Positions 1 to 8,960 of a DNA stretch of 21,293 nucleotides are shown here, in pieces (position 1 is the first letter of the stretch; each line of letters begins with the position of its first letter). This stretch comes from Cudoniella acicularis. Taxonomy: Eukaryota; Ascomycota; Leotiomycetes; Helotiales; Helotiaceae. The notes under the pieces were generated by a model, which had not been told where the DNA came from, searched no databases, and worked only from the letters and a program-made list of their open reading frames with translations. Made by a program: the position numbers and the translations under genes. Where the stretch lies: contig JAAMPI010001008.1 of assembly GCA_013054445.1 (NCBI GenBank), positions 1-21,293 on the forward strand. The letters are read 5' to 3'.

Positions 1-110
1 AAGAAGGAGAGCATATATATAAGACGAGCGTGCATAGGAAAGAAGAGCGTGTGCTAGGAGAATATGACATAAGAACAATTTATATAAATTTATGTAATAT
101 TTATGTATAC

Positions 111-128
111 GGGTACCCGCGGGTACCC
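111..128. repeat. 18-bp perfect palindrome (KpnI-SacII-KpnI-like)
   Basis: The sequence GGGTACCCGCGGGTACCC is its own reverse complement. It is flanked by imperfectly symmetric TATAC and ATATA. Related GGGTA/TACCC words recur to position 188, including CCCGCGGG near 158-165. It lies upstream of the HET gene. It may be a subterminal repeat of a small DNA transposon or a regulatory palindrome; the sequence does not decide this. Confidence 0.7.
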
Positions 129-190
129 ATATAAGGAGTAAGAGAAACTATACCCACCCGCGGGTAATAGGTACTACCCACTACCCATCA

Positions 191-240
191 CGCAGCCTAG
201 TAATGGACTCGTCCTGGGCATCCCAACTTACTAGGCTGCG
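191..240. repeat. 13-bp perfect inverted repeat spanning the HET start codon
   Basis: The left arm CGCAGCCTAGTAA (191-203) is exactly complementary to the right arm TTACTAGGCTGCG (228-240), with a 24-nt loop. The proposed ATG of the HET gene begins at 203, the last base of the left arm, so a transcript could hide the start codon in a hairpin. It could also be the terminal inverted repeat of a small mobile element. Confidence 0.7.
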
Positions 241-2432
241 ACTTTCCCCACTATCTTTTCTCGCAACCTTAAGGAAGCCATCATCGGAGTCTGGTGACAA
301 GCTGTGTTCCGCTTGTTCCAAGATCAAGTTTCTGAAGCTCTTCGAGTCTTCCAAAGGTCACCCACCGCCCAAATGGAACCGGGTATTCTCTGCGTGCGCG
401 GCTGCAGCCAACATCGACTACCCATTCTGCAGATTACTTTGGGATCAATCGAGTGTCACTAGGATTTCAGGAGGCAACCTCAAGCCTGATAGTAAGATCA
501 ATGTGGAAGTCGACTTCGATAAATTTTCGATAGCCGGTCAACTTGCGGACGTATATGTTCCATATGAGAGTTGATGGAGATTATGAACTCACGAACTCTA
601 TACACTTGATTCACAGCCCAGAAGCATACATAGAGGGGGAGTGCACGAGCCGTCTTTTCCGAGGCCGTCCGTTTAGTCCATTCGTTGACATCAAGCCTAT
701 CCAGCATTGGCTTGATATGTGCGAGCGGGGCCATGATAGGTGTCGCAAGTCAAATGGTACGGGAGCACAAGAATTTAGACATTCGATTCGAGTCATCGAC
801 ATTAACAAGAGATGCGTTGTGGAATCTCCTGCAAGTTGCAAATATGTAGCTCTGAGTTACGTTTGGGATGGTCCGGATATTCCTCAGCTTAAGCTTCAGA
901 AGAGCACCACATCTCGACTACGTACGCCGGGTGGCCTTTCTGAATCTTGCACGGACATTCCGTTGACGATAGCAGATGCCATGACAGTGTGTTCGATGAT
1001 TGGAAGAGATTACCTGTGGGTAGATGCCCTCTGCATCGAACAGGATAATCCTGAAGATCAGAGCAGACAAATTCACCAGATGGACAAAATATACGCCTTG
1101 GTCGACTTCACGATTGTACCTGCTTTTGCAGCACAGCTATTAGACTCTTGCGACTCTTGGTCAGGTCTACCAGGCGTTAGCAAGCCCAGGATTAGTCAGC
1201 AACCCATCGAGAAGATTCGAGGACAGCAATTCGGAAGCCCGACAATGGAGAGATTTCTGCAGGAGGTTCACCGATTTTTCTGGAGCAGACGTGCGTGGAC
1301 TATGCAGGAAATGTATCTCTCGGACCGTGTGATATGCTTCGCCGAGTTCCAGACGTATTATCAGTGCCGCGAGACTGTCTGGAGGGAAGATCAATATCTG
1401 GAATGCCATGAAAGTGTTCGCATTGAAAACAACGAATACATTGGTCATGAGAGCGAGACTAATCTCCAGTTCATTAAAGAAAGTTTGGGCAGAACTGGAT
1501 CCGACTCGTTCCAAAAATATTGCCAACTGGTTACTGGGATTTGCTCAAGAGCTATGACGAATCCCGGAGACATCCTGCTTGCGTTTACTGGAACTGCAAA
1601 CATCTTTTCTTCTTCGATGGAATGCCAAATTGTGCATGGATTGCCAACCGCCTTCTTTGATTACGCTCTGCTCTTTGAGTCTATGGCTACTATACGAATC
1701 CGTAGAAGGCCAGGCTTTTCGAGTTGGCCATGGACTAGCTGGAAGGAGCCTGACAAAACGCATGGTGACTATCTTGGCTCATTGCTAGTATACCACGATG
1801 CCCTGCAAGACTACATTATTTTCAACGACGTTGACTGGTACTCCTCATTATCGAATGATCCAAACACTTCCAGCGATAATCATCATCGAGATCAACGATA
1901 TTTTAAGATCAACAACAGCAAAATCCCCAAAGCCAGCTGCATAATTGTCCTAGACACAATTCGTTCATCCTGGAGGCCATCTTATCCCATGGAACGTTCC
2001 TCGGTCCCCAATGGGCTAACGAAAGAGGAGCAGGATATGTTGCTCATATTTCAAACAAGCTGTGCGACCGTTGATGTAGTTTACTACAGTTGCGCACTCG
2101 GTGGGGTGTTCGATACACTACTTTCAAGCGATGGATTGAAGAGAACTATCAATACGAGGCGAGAGGCAGCTGCAGTGACCAGATACCGCATTCAAAGAAT
2201 TCAAGGGAACGACTTTGAAATCAGAAAAGTCGAGTTCCTAGTTCTGGGAACTGCTATGCTGAAGAAGGATCTAGATAAGGAGCCTTCCGCGGTAAATACA
2301 TATTTGAAATTGATGGCAATCCAAACAGATCATAGAGGGTTTTCAGAGCGCATTGGGCTCGTGAACGACAAGGCCGCTGTCTGTGAATGGGTAACGTGCA
2401 GAGCTCAATGGAGGACGGTGTTTCTACTTTGA
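203..2432 (+). CDS. HET-domain protein (heterokaryon incompatibility family)
   Basis: HET proteins mediate non-self recognition and programmed cell death between incompatible fungal strains. The N-terminal part (203-574) has a CSAC motif like those before HET domains. The rest lies in another frame up to the stop at 2432. A 79-nt intron, 492-570 (GTAAGA donor, AG acceptor), joins the two and would give about 716 aa; a one-base frameshift is the alternative. In that numbering the HET domain starts near residue 188 with YVALSYVWD, followed by DYLWVDALCIEQDN near 246-259 and the WTMQE motif near 339. The usual YxWG glycine reads Asp, which is unusual. The start at 203 sits in an inverted repeat, and other starts are possible. 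No RIP stops are seen, so the gene may be functional. HET identity is firm; the intron is inferred. Confidence 0.85.
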
Positions 2433-2727
2433 TTTCGAAAGGGATGCCACGTTGGCCAACGAGGATGAGATGCGCTGTATTATTAATAACTGAATAAATA
2501 TTAGTAAATTATGAATATTCTTTTACCCCAGCACATATTGTATGGCGATATATTTGCGATTCTAATTCGTTACTGAGTCACAAATTCTTCCTTCAACTCC
2601 CTGTGAGATAAGAGCGAAGATATTAATTTTATCAGCTAACCTTACCGGTACTTAGTTTTTAGATCCCAATAGAAGTCTAGAGCAACAAGGTAAAACATAA
2701 TAAGAAAATTGTGATAATGTAAAGGCG
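2433..2727. other. Intergenic, AT-rich 3' flank of the HET gene
   Basis: No coding frame was recognised. AATAAA within CTGAATAAATATT, about 60 bp after the HET stop, is a plausible polyadenylation element. The stretch ends in AGGCG (2723-2727), the left target-site duplication of the adjacent solo LTR. Confidence 0.5.
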
Positions 2728-3032
2728 TGTTGCGACTGAGGATATATAGAGTGAAGTTAGGTTGCTAAAAGAGTGTGAATTACAAGTCTTGTCTAGTCTA
2801 GTCTGCAGAATAGCTTTCGGTGGGAGCTGTGTCCCTTATTTATAGGCTTCCGGTGCCCACATGCTACCGAGGTTCCTGCTCATATTCCTACGCATAAACT
2901 ACAGTAATAGCTTATGCCTTGGCCCGCATGATCGATGACACCGTAGGATCTAAAGGCATAATCATCATAGCCACTTCCCTTGAATCCTTTGGGTGACCCC
3001 TGAGCACGTGACCTGGAATCGCTTCCTCAACA
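2728..3032 (-). mobile_element. Solo LTR of a Ty1/copia-type retrotransposon with 5-bp TSD
   Basis: This 305-bp element begins TGTTGCGACTG and ends CTTCCTCAACA, giving the TGTTG...CAACA ends typical of copia LTRs. It is flanked on both sides by AGGCG (2723-2727 and 3033-3037), a perfect 5-bp target-site duplication. On the minus strand a TATAAATAAG box lies at 2845-2836, so the LTR probably reads leftwards. No gag or pol sequence is attached, as expected after recombination between the two LTRs of a full element. The intact duplication and few obvious RIP marks suggest a rather recent insertion. Boundaries are seen directly; the copia assignment is inferred from termini and length. Confidence 0.88.
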
Positions 3033-3213
3033 AGGCGGATATAATCATATCTAAATAGAGGCTATCATGCAACACTTCTAGCGAAAGAGTAGGTAGCTAT
3101 GAGGACAGTTAGAAACGGATTCCCGGGCAAAGTTCGGTAAGGAAACTGTAGCCGGGGCACATAGGAGGCAAAAATGGGTTCCATATTATGGTGCGCAGGC
3201 TGACTCAGGGCGT

Positions 3214-3249
3214 GCTCAGGATGCTCAGGATGCTCAGGATGCTCAGGCT
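3214..3249. repeat. 9-bp tandem repeat GCTCAGGAT x4
   Basis: Four consecutive copies of GCTCAGGAT, the last reading GCTCAGGCT, occupy 3214-3249. Related GCTCA words follow at about 3261 and 3293. They lie in the roughly 300-bp non-coding stretch (3038-3341) between the solo LTR and the UbiA fragment, where nothing else was recognised. Confidence 0.85.
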
Positions 3250-3341
3250 CTGATCAGATATGCTCACCCTCAGCTCCGGTTAAAGCAGCAGCTGCTCACG
3301 TTCAGAGACTAAAACGGAACCAGCGAATATGAGATTAGAGT

Positions 3342-3740
3342 CTGACTTTCGTAGCAGTCTATGCTGTTCTCATGATAGCGATTCTAACCATCCACCCACT
3401 GTGTAAACGCGTTACGGATTTTCCGTAGGTAATTCTGGGGGTTGACGTCGCGGTTCCGATTTTCATGCGCTGTGCTGCGCTCGAGTCTGATCCGTTTCTT
3501 CAACTTAGTAGGTTTGGTGGAAGGGATGATGCAGTGACTACTAAGTTGAGTGGGCTTTGTTTGTATGGAATGAGCTTTTTGTGGTCGGTTATTTTTGATA
3601 CTGTTTATGCGCATCAGGATATCAAAGGCGGTATCAAGGCGGGAGTGAAGTCGTTAGCGATTCGTCTCGGTGAGCAGACAAAATTTGCGCTAGGTTGTAT
3701 GGCTGTCGTTCAGGTGGGCTTGCTTGTTGCGACGGGGTAA
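3342..3740 (+). pseudogene. UbiA-family prenyltransferase, 3' fragment
   Basis: One frame from 3342 to 3740 matches the second half of membrane UbiA prenyltransferases of the COQ2 or fungal meroterpenoid type. A hydrophobic segment is followed by HPLCKRVTDFP (compare YPFxKRxTxxPQ), then by DTVYAHQD near 3597-3620, the second Asp-rich motif (family form YDTIYAHQD), then by KAGVKSLAIRLGE. These enzymes attach isoprenoid chains to aromatic acceptors. A single in-frame TAG at 3426-3428 stands where the family has Gln, so it is probably CAG to TAG by RIP. The first Asp-rich motif (NDxxD) and the N-terminal half are missing, and the reading ends at 3740, just before a transposase scrap. It is a dead gene, perhaps from a secondary-metabolite cluster. 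Confidence 0.8.
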
Positions 3741-3794
3741 CCGAATTCCCGGCCCAATGCCCGCTTTTTAAAAATCCAACCATAACAGTTAAAT

Positions 3795-4067
3795 ATAGCT
3801 AGAATCGACAAATCTGCACGGATTAACGCCGTAGTTACTTCGTTGAAAAGCGGCGAATTTATAGATTATGCTAAAGCTATAAGGAAGCACGGTTATGACT
3901 GTAGTACGCTCTTAAAACGCGTACACGGGATAACTAAGTCGAAAAAGGAGGCTAACTTATTCTGGCACTAACGCCTTACTAACAAACAAGAAAAGGTCCT
4001 GATTACACGAATCAATAATCTAATAGACCGAGGAATATCACTAACTAGTTATATCGTCAAGAATCTT
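3795..4067 (+). pseudogene. pogo/Fot1-type (Tc1-mariner) transposase, N-terminal fragment
   Basis: The frame reads a helix-turn-helix psq-like segment (ARINAVVTSLKSGEFIDYAK, then LLKRVHGITKSKKEANLFWH). A TAA replaces the expected Gln near 3969 (CAA to TAA). It continues with RLTNKQEKVLITRINNLIDR, a spacing typical of the DNA-binding half of pogo-family transposases. The DDE catalytic domain is absent; the frame runs into the N-containing repeat region at 4069. These enzymes cut and paste DNA elements with TA target sites. The fragment starts about 55 bp after the UbiA reading stops, so insertion or deletion here probably ended that gene. The family call rests on pattern recall and is fairly confident. 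Confidence 0.72.
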
Positions 4068-4469
4068 ANTNTCACAGACCTNGTTTNACGCGTCTCCCTN
4101 ACCTNACGCGTCCCNCTTACCTNACGCGTCCCCGACGCGCCCCCCCTTGTCACGTGTCCTAGTCCGTGCTAGACTNACCTCCTNTATATAAGGCCCCTTN
4201 AGGGCCACCTCTCTTCTTCTCTCCTTAGCTTAGTTTCTTCGTTAATATAGCACCTTCTTGCAAATACGTCCCTACGTGACGTCAGGGCCCTAGTGCCTTT
4301 GCAGAGCTGTAACATTAACTTTAAATATCTTGATCTAATAGGCTAATTATTATTAATATTTAATTTTAGAGTGTTTAGGTCTTATCTTTAGATAATAAGA
4401 ATAATATTATAGCCACGTTATTAGATTTAAGTTAAGTATAGGGGATACGCTAGGACAGATAAGGAATAG
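4068..4469. other. Repeat-derived region with isolated N bases, then AT-rich internal retroelement sequence
   Basis: Eleven single N bases lie at 4069, 4071, 4082, 4087, 4100, 4105, 4115, 4123, 4176, 4184 and 4200. A TATATAAGG box follows at about 4185-4193, then a CT-rich leader-like stretch, which looks like a promoter or another LTR fragment. From about 4308 to 4469 the DNA is very AT-rich. It ends in ATAAGGAATAG, a purine-rich tract just before the LTR at 4470, so this part is probably the 3' internal end of a gypsy-type element. No protein homology was seen. Confidence 0.5.
4087..4140. repeat. 18-bp tandem repeat with ACGCGT core, 3 units
   Basis: ACGCGT occurs at 4088-4093, 4106-4111 and 4124-4129, exactly 18 bp apart. 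Each unit starts with an N followed by ACGCGTC. The third unit diverges after CCCCG into a GC-rich tail. ACGCGT is also the yeast MCB cell-cycle box core, but inside a repeat this may mean nothing. Confidence 0.75.
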
Positions 4470-4725
4470 TGTCACGACCCTAGGTTATATAATACGTTAT
4501 ATGATCCTAGTTCGCTCGTTCGCTAGTTCGCTACCCGAGGGAGTGAACACGTGAACAGCCACCACTACCTATAGCTATATAGATTTCCTATATTAGAGCT
4601 TCGTGCTTAACTCATACTCTTAGCAATAAGATAACATTCTACCAGGATCTGCTTTGACACTTCTAAGACGATTAAACCAACGCCTCACGTGATATCGCTA
4701 TACCACGTGACTACAGAACGTTACA
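4470..4725 (+). mobile_element. Gypsy-type LTR (3' LTR of a mostly deleted element)
   Basis: The 256-bp segment starts TGTCACGACCCTAGG and ends CAGAACGTTACA. It is related to 8961-9234 in inverted orientation: both share TGTCACGACCC at one end, paired CACGTGA words near the other end, and ACGTTACA or its RIP-changed form at the very end. Upstream lies a purine-rich tract (ATAAGGAATAG) like a polypurine tract. The sequence just outside (CTAGGACAGATAAGG) also resembles the sequence flanking the other copy. It therefore looks like a plus-strand 3' LTR whose element body has been lost. No target duplication was found. Confidence 0.7.
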
Positions 4726-5115
4726 AAGGGCTATTATATCTAGCTGTAAATGTATATGTTATTATTCAAAATAAGGCCTTGAAAAGGAGCAGCGATGTTG
4801 AACTGTTGCGATAAAGGACAGGTGGAGATAGAATTCAAGAGGATAAAGGCGGATAAAGGCGGTGTATATAAGCCGCGAGATTAGAATCTTGGCATCCCAA
4901 CAAGCAGCAAATTTCCCACGGGCGCACGAAGTACACGGGCGGGGTACACGACTGACTAGGTAGGTAGTAGCTTTGGTGACAAACCAAGTAAAATAACCAT
5001 GCGGCAAACACGGATGACATGTATAAAAGCGTGGGAATAGCGTATTTTTCGCAAATCCTCCTCGCTTCTTTGGTTTCGTGTACAAAAAAAAACCGTTTGT
5101 TGCAACTTCCGAATC
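4726..5115. promoter_or_regulatory. Upstream region of the S28 peptidase gene, with candidate TATA box
   Basis: TATAAAA at 5022-5028 lies 88 bp before the ATG at 5116, a usual distance for a fungal TATA box. A direct repeat of GGATAAAGGC occurs around 4843-4862. The region begins directly at the end of the gypsy LTR, so the promoter sits beside transposon DNA. No other gene was seen here. Confidence 0.45.
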
Positions 5116-6798
5116 ATGAAGCTGCTCTTGGTAATAGTTTGCCTCGTCTCCAGTATTGGAGCTGCTTCCGCATACTCTTTGCTGCCGAGGCACCGCGCAG
5201 CGAGAGAGCTCCTGTCACGCTCGCCCAACGCGAGCGCCTCAAGTAACCATACAGCATATTATTTTGATCAAGTTGTATGATATTCCGTGAAGCCTTCCAT
5301 CAGTGTCACTAACCACCATAGATCAATCATTTCCCCAACAACCCACGCTATGCGTCTCACGCCACGGGAACCTTCAAACAGCGCTACTTTGTTGAGACCT
5401 CTTACTATGAGCCCGGCGGCCCAGTCTTTCTCTACCTAGCTGGAGAGGGTCCTATCGATGGCGACACACATCTCGATGCCAGTCTCATAGAGCACCTAAT
5501 GAAGGAATTCAATGGCATTGGCATTGTCCTGGAAAATCGCTATTACGGCACAAGCTGTCCATTCAATACGTCTAGCACGGATGAGCTACTTTACTTGACC
5601 ACAGAACAGGTCATTGCCGACTTCGATGTGTTTGCCAAAGATGTCAAATTACCAGGTGTCAACAACATCAATGCGCCCACGACTCCCTGGATCCTCTATG
5701 GGGGTAGCTACCCAGGCGCGCTATCGGCATTCACGACGAAAACTTACGGCGAGACGTTCTACGCTGGCATTTCGAGCAGTGGAGCGATCCACGGTCAGCT
5801 CGAGTATCCACAGTGGTACGACCCAATCCAGCTGCTAGCGCCGCAAGACTGTGTTACCAGCATTAACAATATCGTCGATAAAATTGACACGCTTATCAAC
5901 TCAAAGAATGATGCTGCTGTACAGCAACTGAAAGAGATATTCGGTCTTAGTGCGCTTAAGGATATCCGGGATTTTGCCCAAACTATTGCCTTCCCAATCG
6001 GTGGCCCATTTGTGTATCCCACGCATACATGGCAAGAGATTAACTGGAACCCCCGATTTGGACATGAAGATTTCTTCGACTTTTGCCGTAATGTTACCGA
6101 CGTCAACGCCCCTGCAAACAACACAGAGATTGATAACCAGCTTGTCAGTTACACCAATGGTGAAAATTGGAAGAACTTAGGGAATTATGCTGCGTATATT
6201 AAGCGAGTTGTTTTACCACTCTGTCCGAGCAGAGACTATAACAGCGGCGACTGCTTTGGCACGCAACATCCGGACTATTGGGCAGATACTACTAATGGGG
6301 CTACACGAAGCTATCTATATACGACTTGTACGGAGTTTGGAGCATACCAGGCAGCTCAGCCGTACGGCCAAAAGTCGCTCATATCGCGCGTGATAGATAA
6401 GGACTACACTCAACAGTGGTGCAATTGGGCATTCCCGAAAGGTAGGTTCTGTCCAACTGTGCTCTGCACCGCTAATTTTGAAAGGGAAGTATAATTCCAT
6501 ACCCTCGACACCCGATCTTCAAAGATGGAATGTCTACGGAGACTTTAACCTGACTGCGGATAGGCTCTTGTTCATCGACGGAAGTGCGGATCCTTGGAAG
6601 GACCTGTGCTACCACTCGGACCTCGCGCCCCGGCGATATTGGAGCGACTTGCACCCGGAGCACCTGATCAACGGAGCTGGCCATGTGTGGGATCTCCGAA
6701 CGCTCGAGGATGTGAGTGCGGAGCCGCAATTCATTCGCGAGACGACGTACCTCGAACTCCGCACTGTCGAGACCTGGCTTAAAGAATTTCATAGTTGA
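5116..6798 (+). CDS. Secreted serine carboxypeptidase, peptidase family S28
   Basis: S28 enzymes (lysosomal Pro-X carboxypeptidase/DPP2 type) cut at prolyl bonds; fungal ones are secreted and used for protein scavenging, often in acid. Three exons (5116-5274, 5322-6441, 6485-6798) with introns 5275-5321 (GTATGA, CTAAC, TAG) and 6442-6484 (GTAGGT, CTAAT, AG) give 530 aa, normal for the family. A signal peptide covers about residues 1-19. FDQVINHF and the GGPVFLY block follow. The nucleophile motif GGSYPG has Ser182. Asp462 lies in DGSADPW and His493 in GAGHVWD, completing the triad. Several N-glycosylation sites (NHT, NTS, NVT, NNT) fit secretion. No stop codon or RIP mark disrupts it, although decayed repeats lie on both sides. 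The start at 5116 is chosen for its signal peptide. Confidence 0.93.
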
Positions 6799-7249
6799 GC
6801 TCTCAACTACTATTTCGGAGTGATTCGTCTGCAAAGCGTGCCACATGTAATACAATGACCAAATATTAATAATATCACTCTTCAAGCTTGCCCAAAGATG
6901 CGGCGTAGACGAACTAGATTGTCATTGGTACCAAAGGAGAAAGGATAATTGGTGGGCAGAAGGGGGCTAAACCACCTCGTACACTTCACCCGAGCCGAAT
7001 GGTTTGTCGCTTCAACTTCCCAAAAGCGCGCTGTCGTCGACCTCGGCCAAACCTTTGCGCTCTTAATAGAGTCGTTCAGCTGCAAAAGAGGTGCTTAGAG
7101 CGATCCACAATTGTGGTAAATCCTGTCTGGTTAAGGAAGGACTCCTTGCATTTTCAGTCAGATTTCCGAACCTCACCTCAATTTGCATCTAGACTATCTC
7201 AAGATTCTCCCTGCTGTCAAGCCTATATCTTCCACACGTCTGTACTTTC
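6799..7249. other. Intergenic between the S28 gene and the HET fragment
   Basis: This is the 3' flank of the peptidase gene and the upstream region of the broken HET gene. Short open frames here show no recognisable protein. No repeats, RNA genes or clear control sites were seen. Confidence 0.4.
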
Positions 7250-7927
7250 ATGCTTTATTCTATTCCTCTCGATATGCTGTGCCAATTTTGCGAATCTATT
7301 CACTTCGATAAACTGATTCCAACAGATACTGATCTCAGAGCAGGCTTCGGTAGTGGAACTCAGCATTATAAGAGTTTTGCCAACTTGATAGCTGCCGCGA
7401 AACCAGAATGCGAGCTCTGTACAGCCATAGATAAAAATATGATCATTATGATAAAACAAGCAGTAATACGAGAACGATTGATGTCTGAGCCAACCCACCT
7501 CGAAATGCACCTTCAAGGTCACATGAATCCTGGGTACCAAGGCAGCTCTGAATTGTGGGTGATTTGGATAAGAAGAGTTATTGCTCAACTAAAATTATAT
7601 ACTTCCGGAGGGATACCGTCTTTGGCGCTTTCGGAATAATGAAACAGCTCATTCTGTATAGTTTCTATTTTAGCCACTCCGGGCATCCAGCTTATTAGTG
7701 GTAGGCTAATAAGCACAAATCCTACTTCAAAGGAAAGCTTCGCGCTCGCCAAAGCCTGGATCTACGATTGCCTCGATTCGCAAGCACATTTTATATTGTG
7801 CAAAGATAACTCTACCAAACACATCCGCCGTGTCAAAGAGATTATCTGGACATTTCGATCATCCAAGACCCCTGAGCCGCCGTGCCTGAGCCGATCTGAG
7901 CAGAGGCGGCTCTCGTCACATGAGTAG
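7250..7927 (+). pseudogene. HET-type protein, N-terminal fragment
   Basis: The reading starts MLYSIPLDMLCQFCESIHFD and continues with HYKSFANLIAAAKPECELC, a Cys-rich opening (CxxC, later CxLC) common before HET domains in Pezizomycotina. The same frame contains TAA at 7637-7639 followed by TGA. It resumes at 7674 with ATPGIQLISGRLISTNPTSK and SFALAKAWIYDCLDSQ, the usual linker helix (FALAxxWIxxC) before the HET core. It then degenerates and ends at TAG 7925-7927. The HET motifs (YxALSYxWG, WIDxLCI) are missing, so it is 3'-truncated. A short intron ending TTTTAG at 7673 may once have removed the two stops, but no good donor in the right phase was found. It was probably a second HET gene, now dead. 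Confidence 0.68.
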
Positions 7928-8505
7928 AAGCGACGACACTCCCGTGGTATGACACATATTTCAAGATAAACAAGGCATGTTTTTCTTCTCGAGAAAACTT
8001 AAAGGAAAAGATTGAGAGGAGAGCTGGAAGACATCCTTCACGAAAAGTATAAGTAAGCTCTTAAACTCAAAGTCTAAGTAGAAGGGATACTATCCTAAGT
8101 TCGATATACTAGTCCTAATATTTTTTGAGAAAGTAAACCCTCGTCTTCCCTACCTACTCGAGAGCGAAGGCCGATCCGTTAAGCTATCACTTATATATAA
8201 AGATCTTTGCTATACAAATTCTGGAATTAACGTGAACAACGATGCTCGTCTAATCTTTAATACCTATTACTTCTGTCTACAACAAGTGTAAGTTATACTA
8301 TTCTACCACCGATCTTGTGCTCACATAACCAGCGCCGCCCTTACTCAGGCCGGTTTAGGAACCGCCCAGGTTTGCTTAATCTGCACACCCTATTAGTGTG
8401 TTTTATCGTTAAATTTTAGCGAGGGGCCTAAAAAGACCTCGTTTGCTAGCTAGGGTCCGAATTCTGTTACTACTATATATCCCAGGATTATTATTCTAGT
8501 CTGTT
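7928..8505. other. Degenerate intergenic DNA
   Basis: About 580 bp with many stops in all frames. Some of it may be decayed upstream P450 or transposon sequence, but no motif supports a call. No RNA gene or clear repeat was seen. Confidence 0.35.
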
Positions 8506-8930
8506 TATCTTTACCCTGCTGTTGGCCAAATGTTAGAACGTGTAGCACCCAAAGGTGGCGCGCAGTTCGGAGATGCACGGCTTCCATCCGGTATATTAGT
8601 TGGAATAAATCCGTGGATAGTTGGCAGAGAGAAGTCTCTCTGCGGAGACGATGTTGACGAATTTTGGCCCGAGCGCTAGTTGGATGCGGATCCCGAAGAT
8701 GCGAAAGCTATGCAAAGCAATTTTCTAGCTGTGAGTCCGTTCTAATGGCCTGTCCGAAGGGCCATGTTAATCGTGTTAGCTTCATTTTATACCAAAGTGG
8801 TTTTAGAGAAAGAGAAGGTCTCTCTAGGCACCTTTAGTACTGGCCTAAGTCATTTAGTTGCTGTCTGTTATCTAGGGACGTGTTTGATTGGGAAAGAAGC
8901 CTTCTGGATCTAATTATAGATTTGCTGGCA
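8506..8930 (+). pseudogene. Cytochrome P450, C-terminal fragment
   Basis: One frame from 8506 reads YLYPAVGQMLERVAP, then LPSGILVGINPWIVGR and DDVDEFWPER, followed by TAG where Trp is expected (PERW). These match the region after the ExxR helix, the beta-strand VGINPW block and the PERF/PERW meander of fungal P450s. Near 8831-8905 FSTG, a possible short remnant intron (about 8848-8874) and TCLIGK resemble the haem-binding loop FxxGxRxCxG in degenerate form. P450s are haem monooxygenases; most fungal ones are ER-anchored and serve secondary metabolism or detoxification. The N-terminal three quarters are absent and the frame has a TAG and a shift, so it is dead. Its position between repeats, about 4.8 kb from the UbiA relic, hints at a lost biosynthetic cluster. 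Confidence 0.78.
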
Positions 8931-8960
8931 ACGGCGAGGAACCAGGTGAGAGGGCTGTCG

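Noticed and set aside
4088..4129. ACGCGT triplet as MCB cell-cycle promoter elements
   Set aside because: They lie in an 18-bp tandem repeat inside transposon-derived DNA with no intact gene directly downstream.
4308..4725. Longer LTR model starting at TGTAACATT (4308)
   Set aside because: TGTAAC and GTTACA would be complementary ends, but the inverted copy at 8961-9234 and the purine tract before 4470 fit TGTCACGACC at 4470 as the true LTR start.
4762..5228. 143- and 90-codon minus-strand open frames in front of the S28 gene
   Set aside because: They overlap the S28 promoter and its signal-peptide exon antisense and show no family resemblance.
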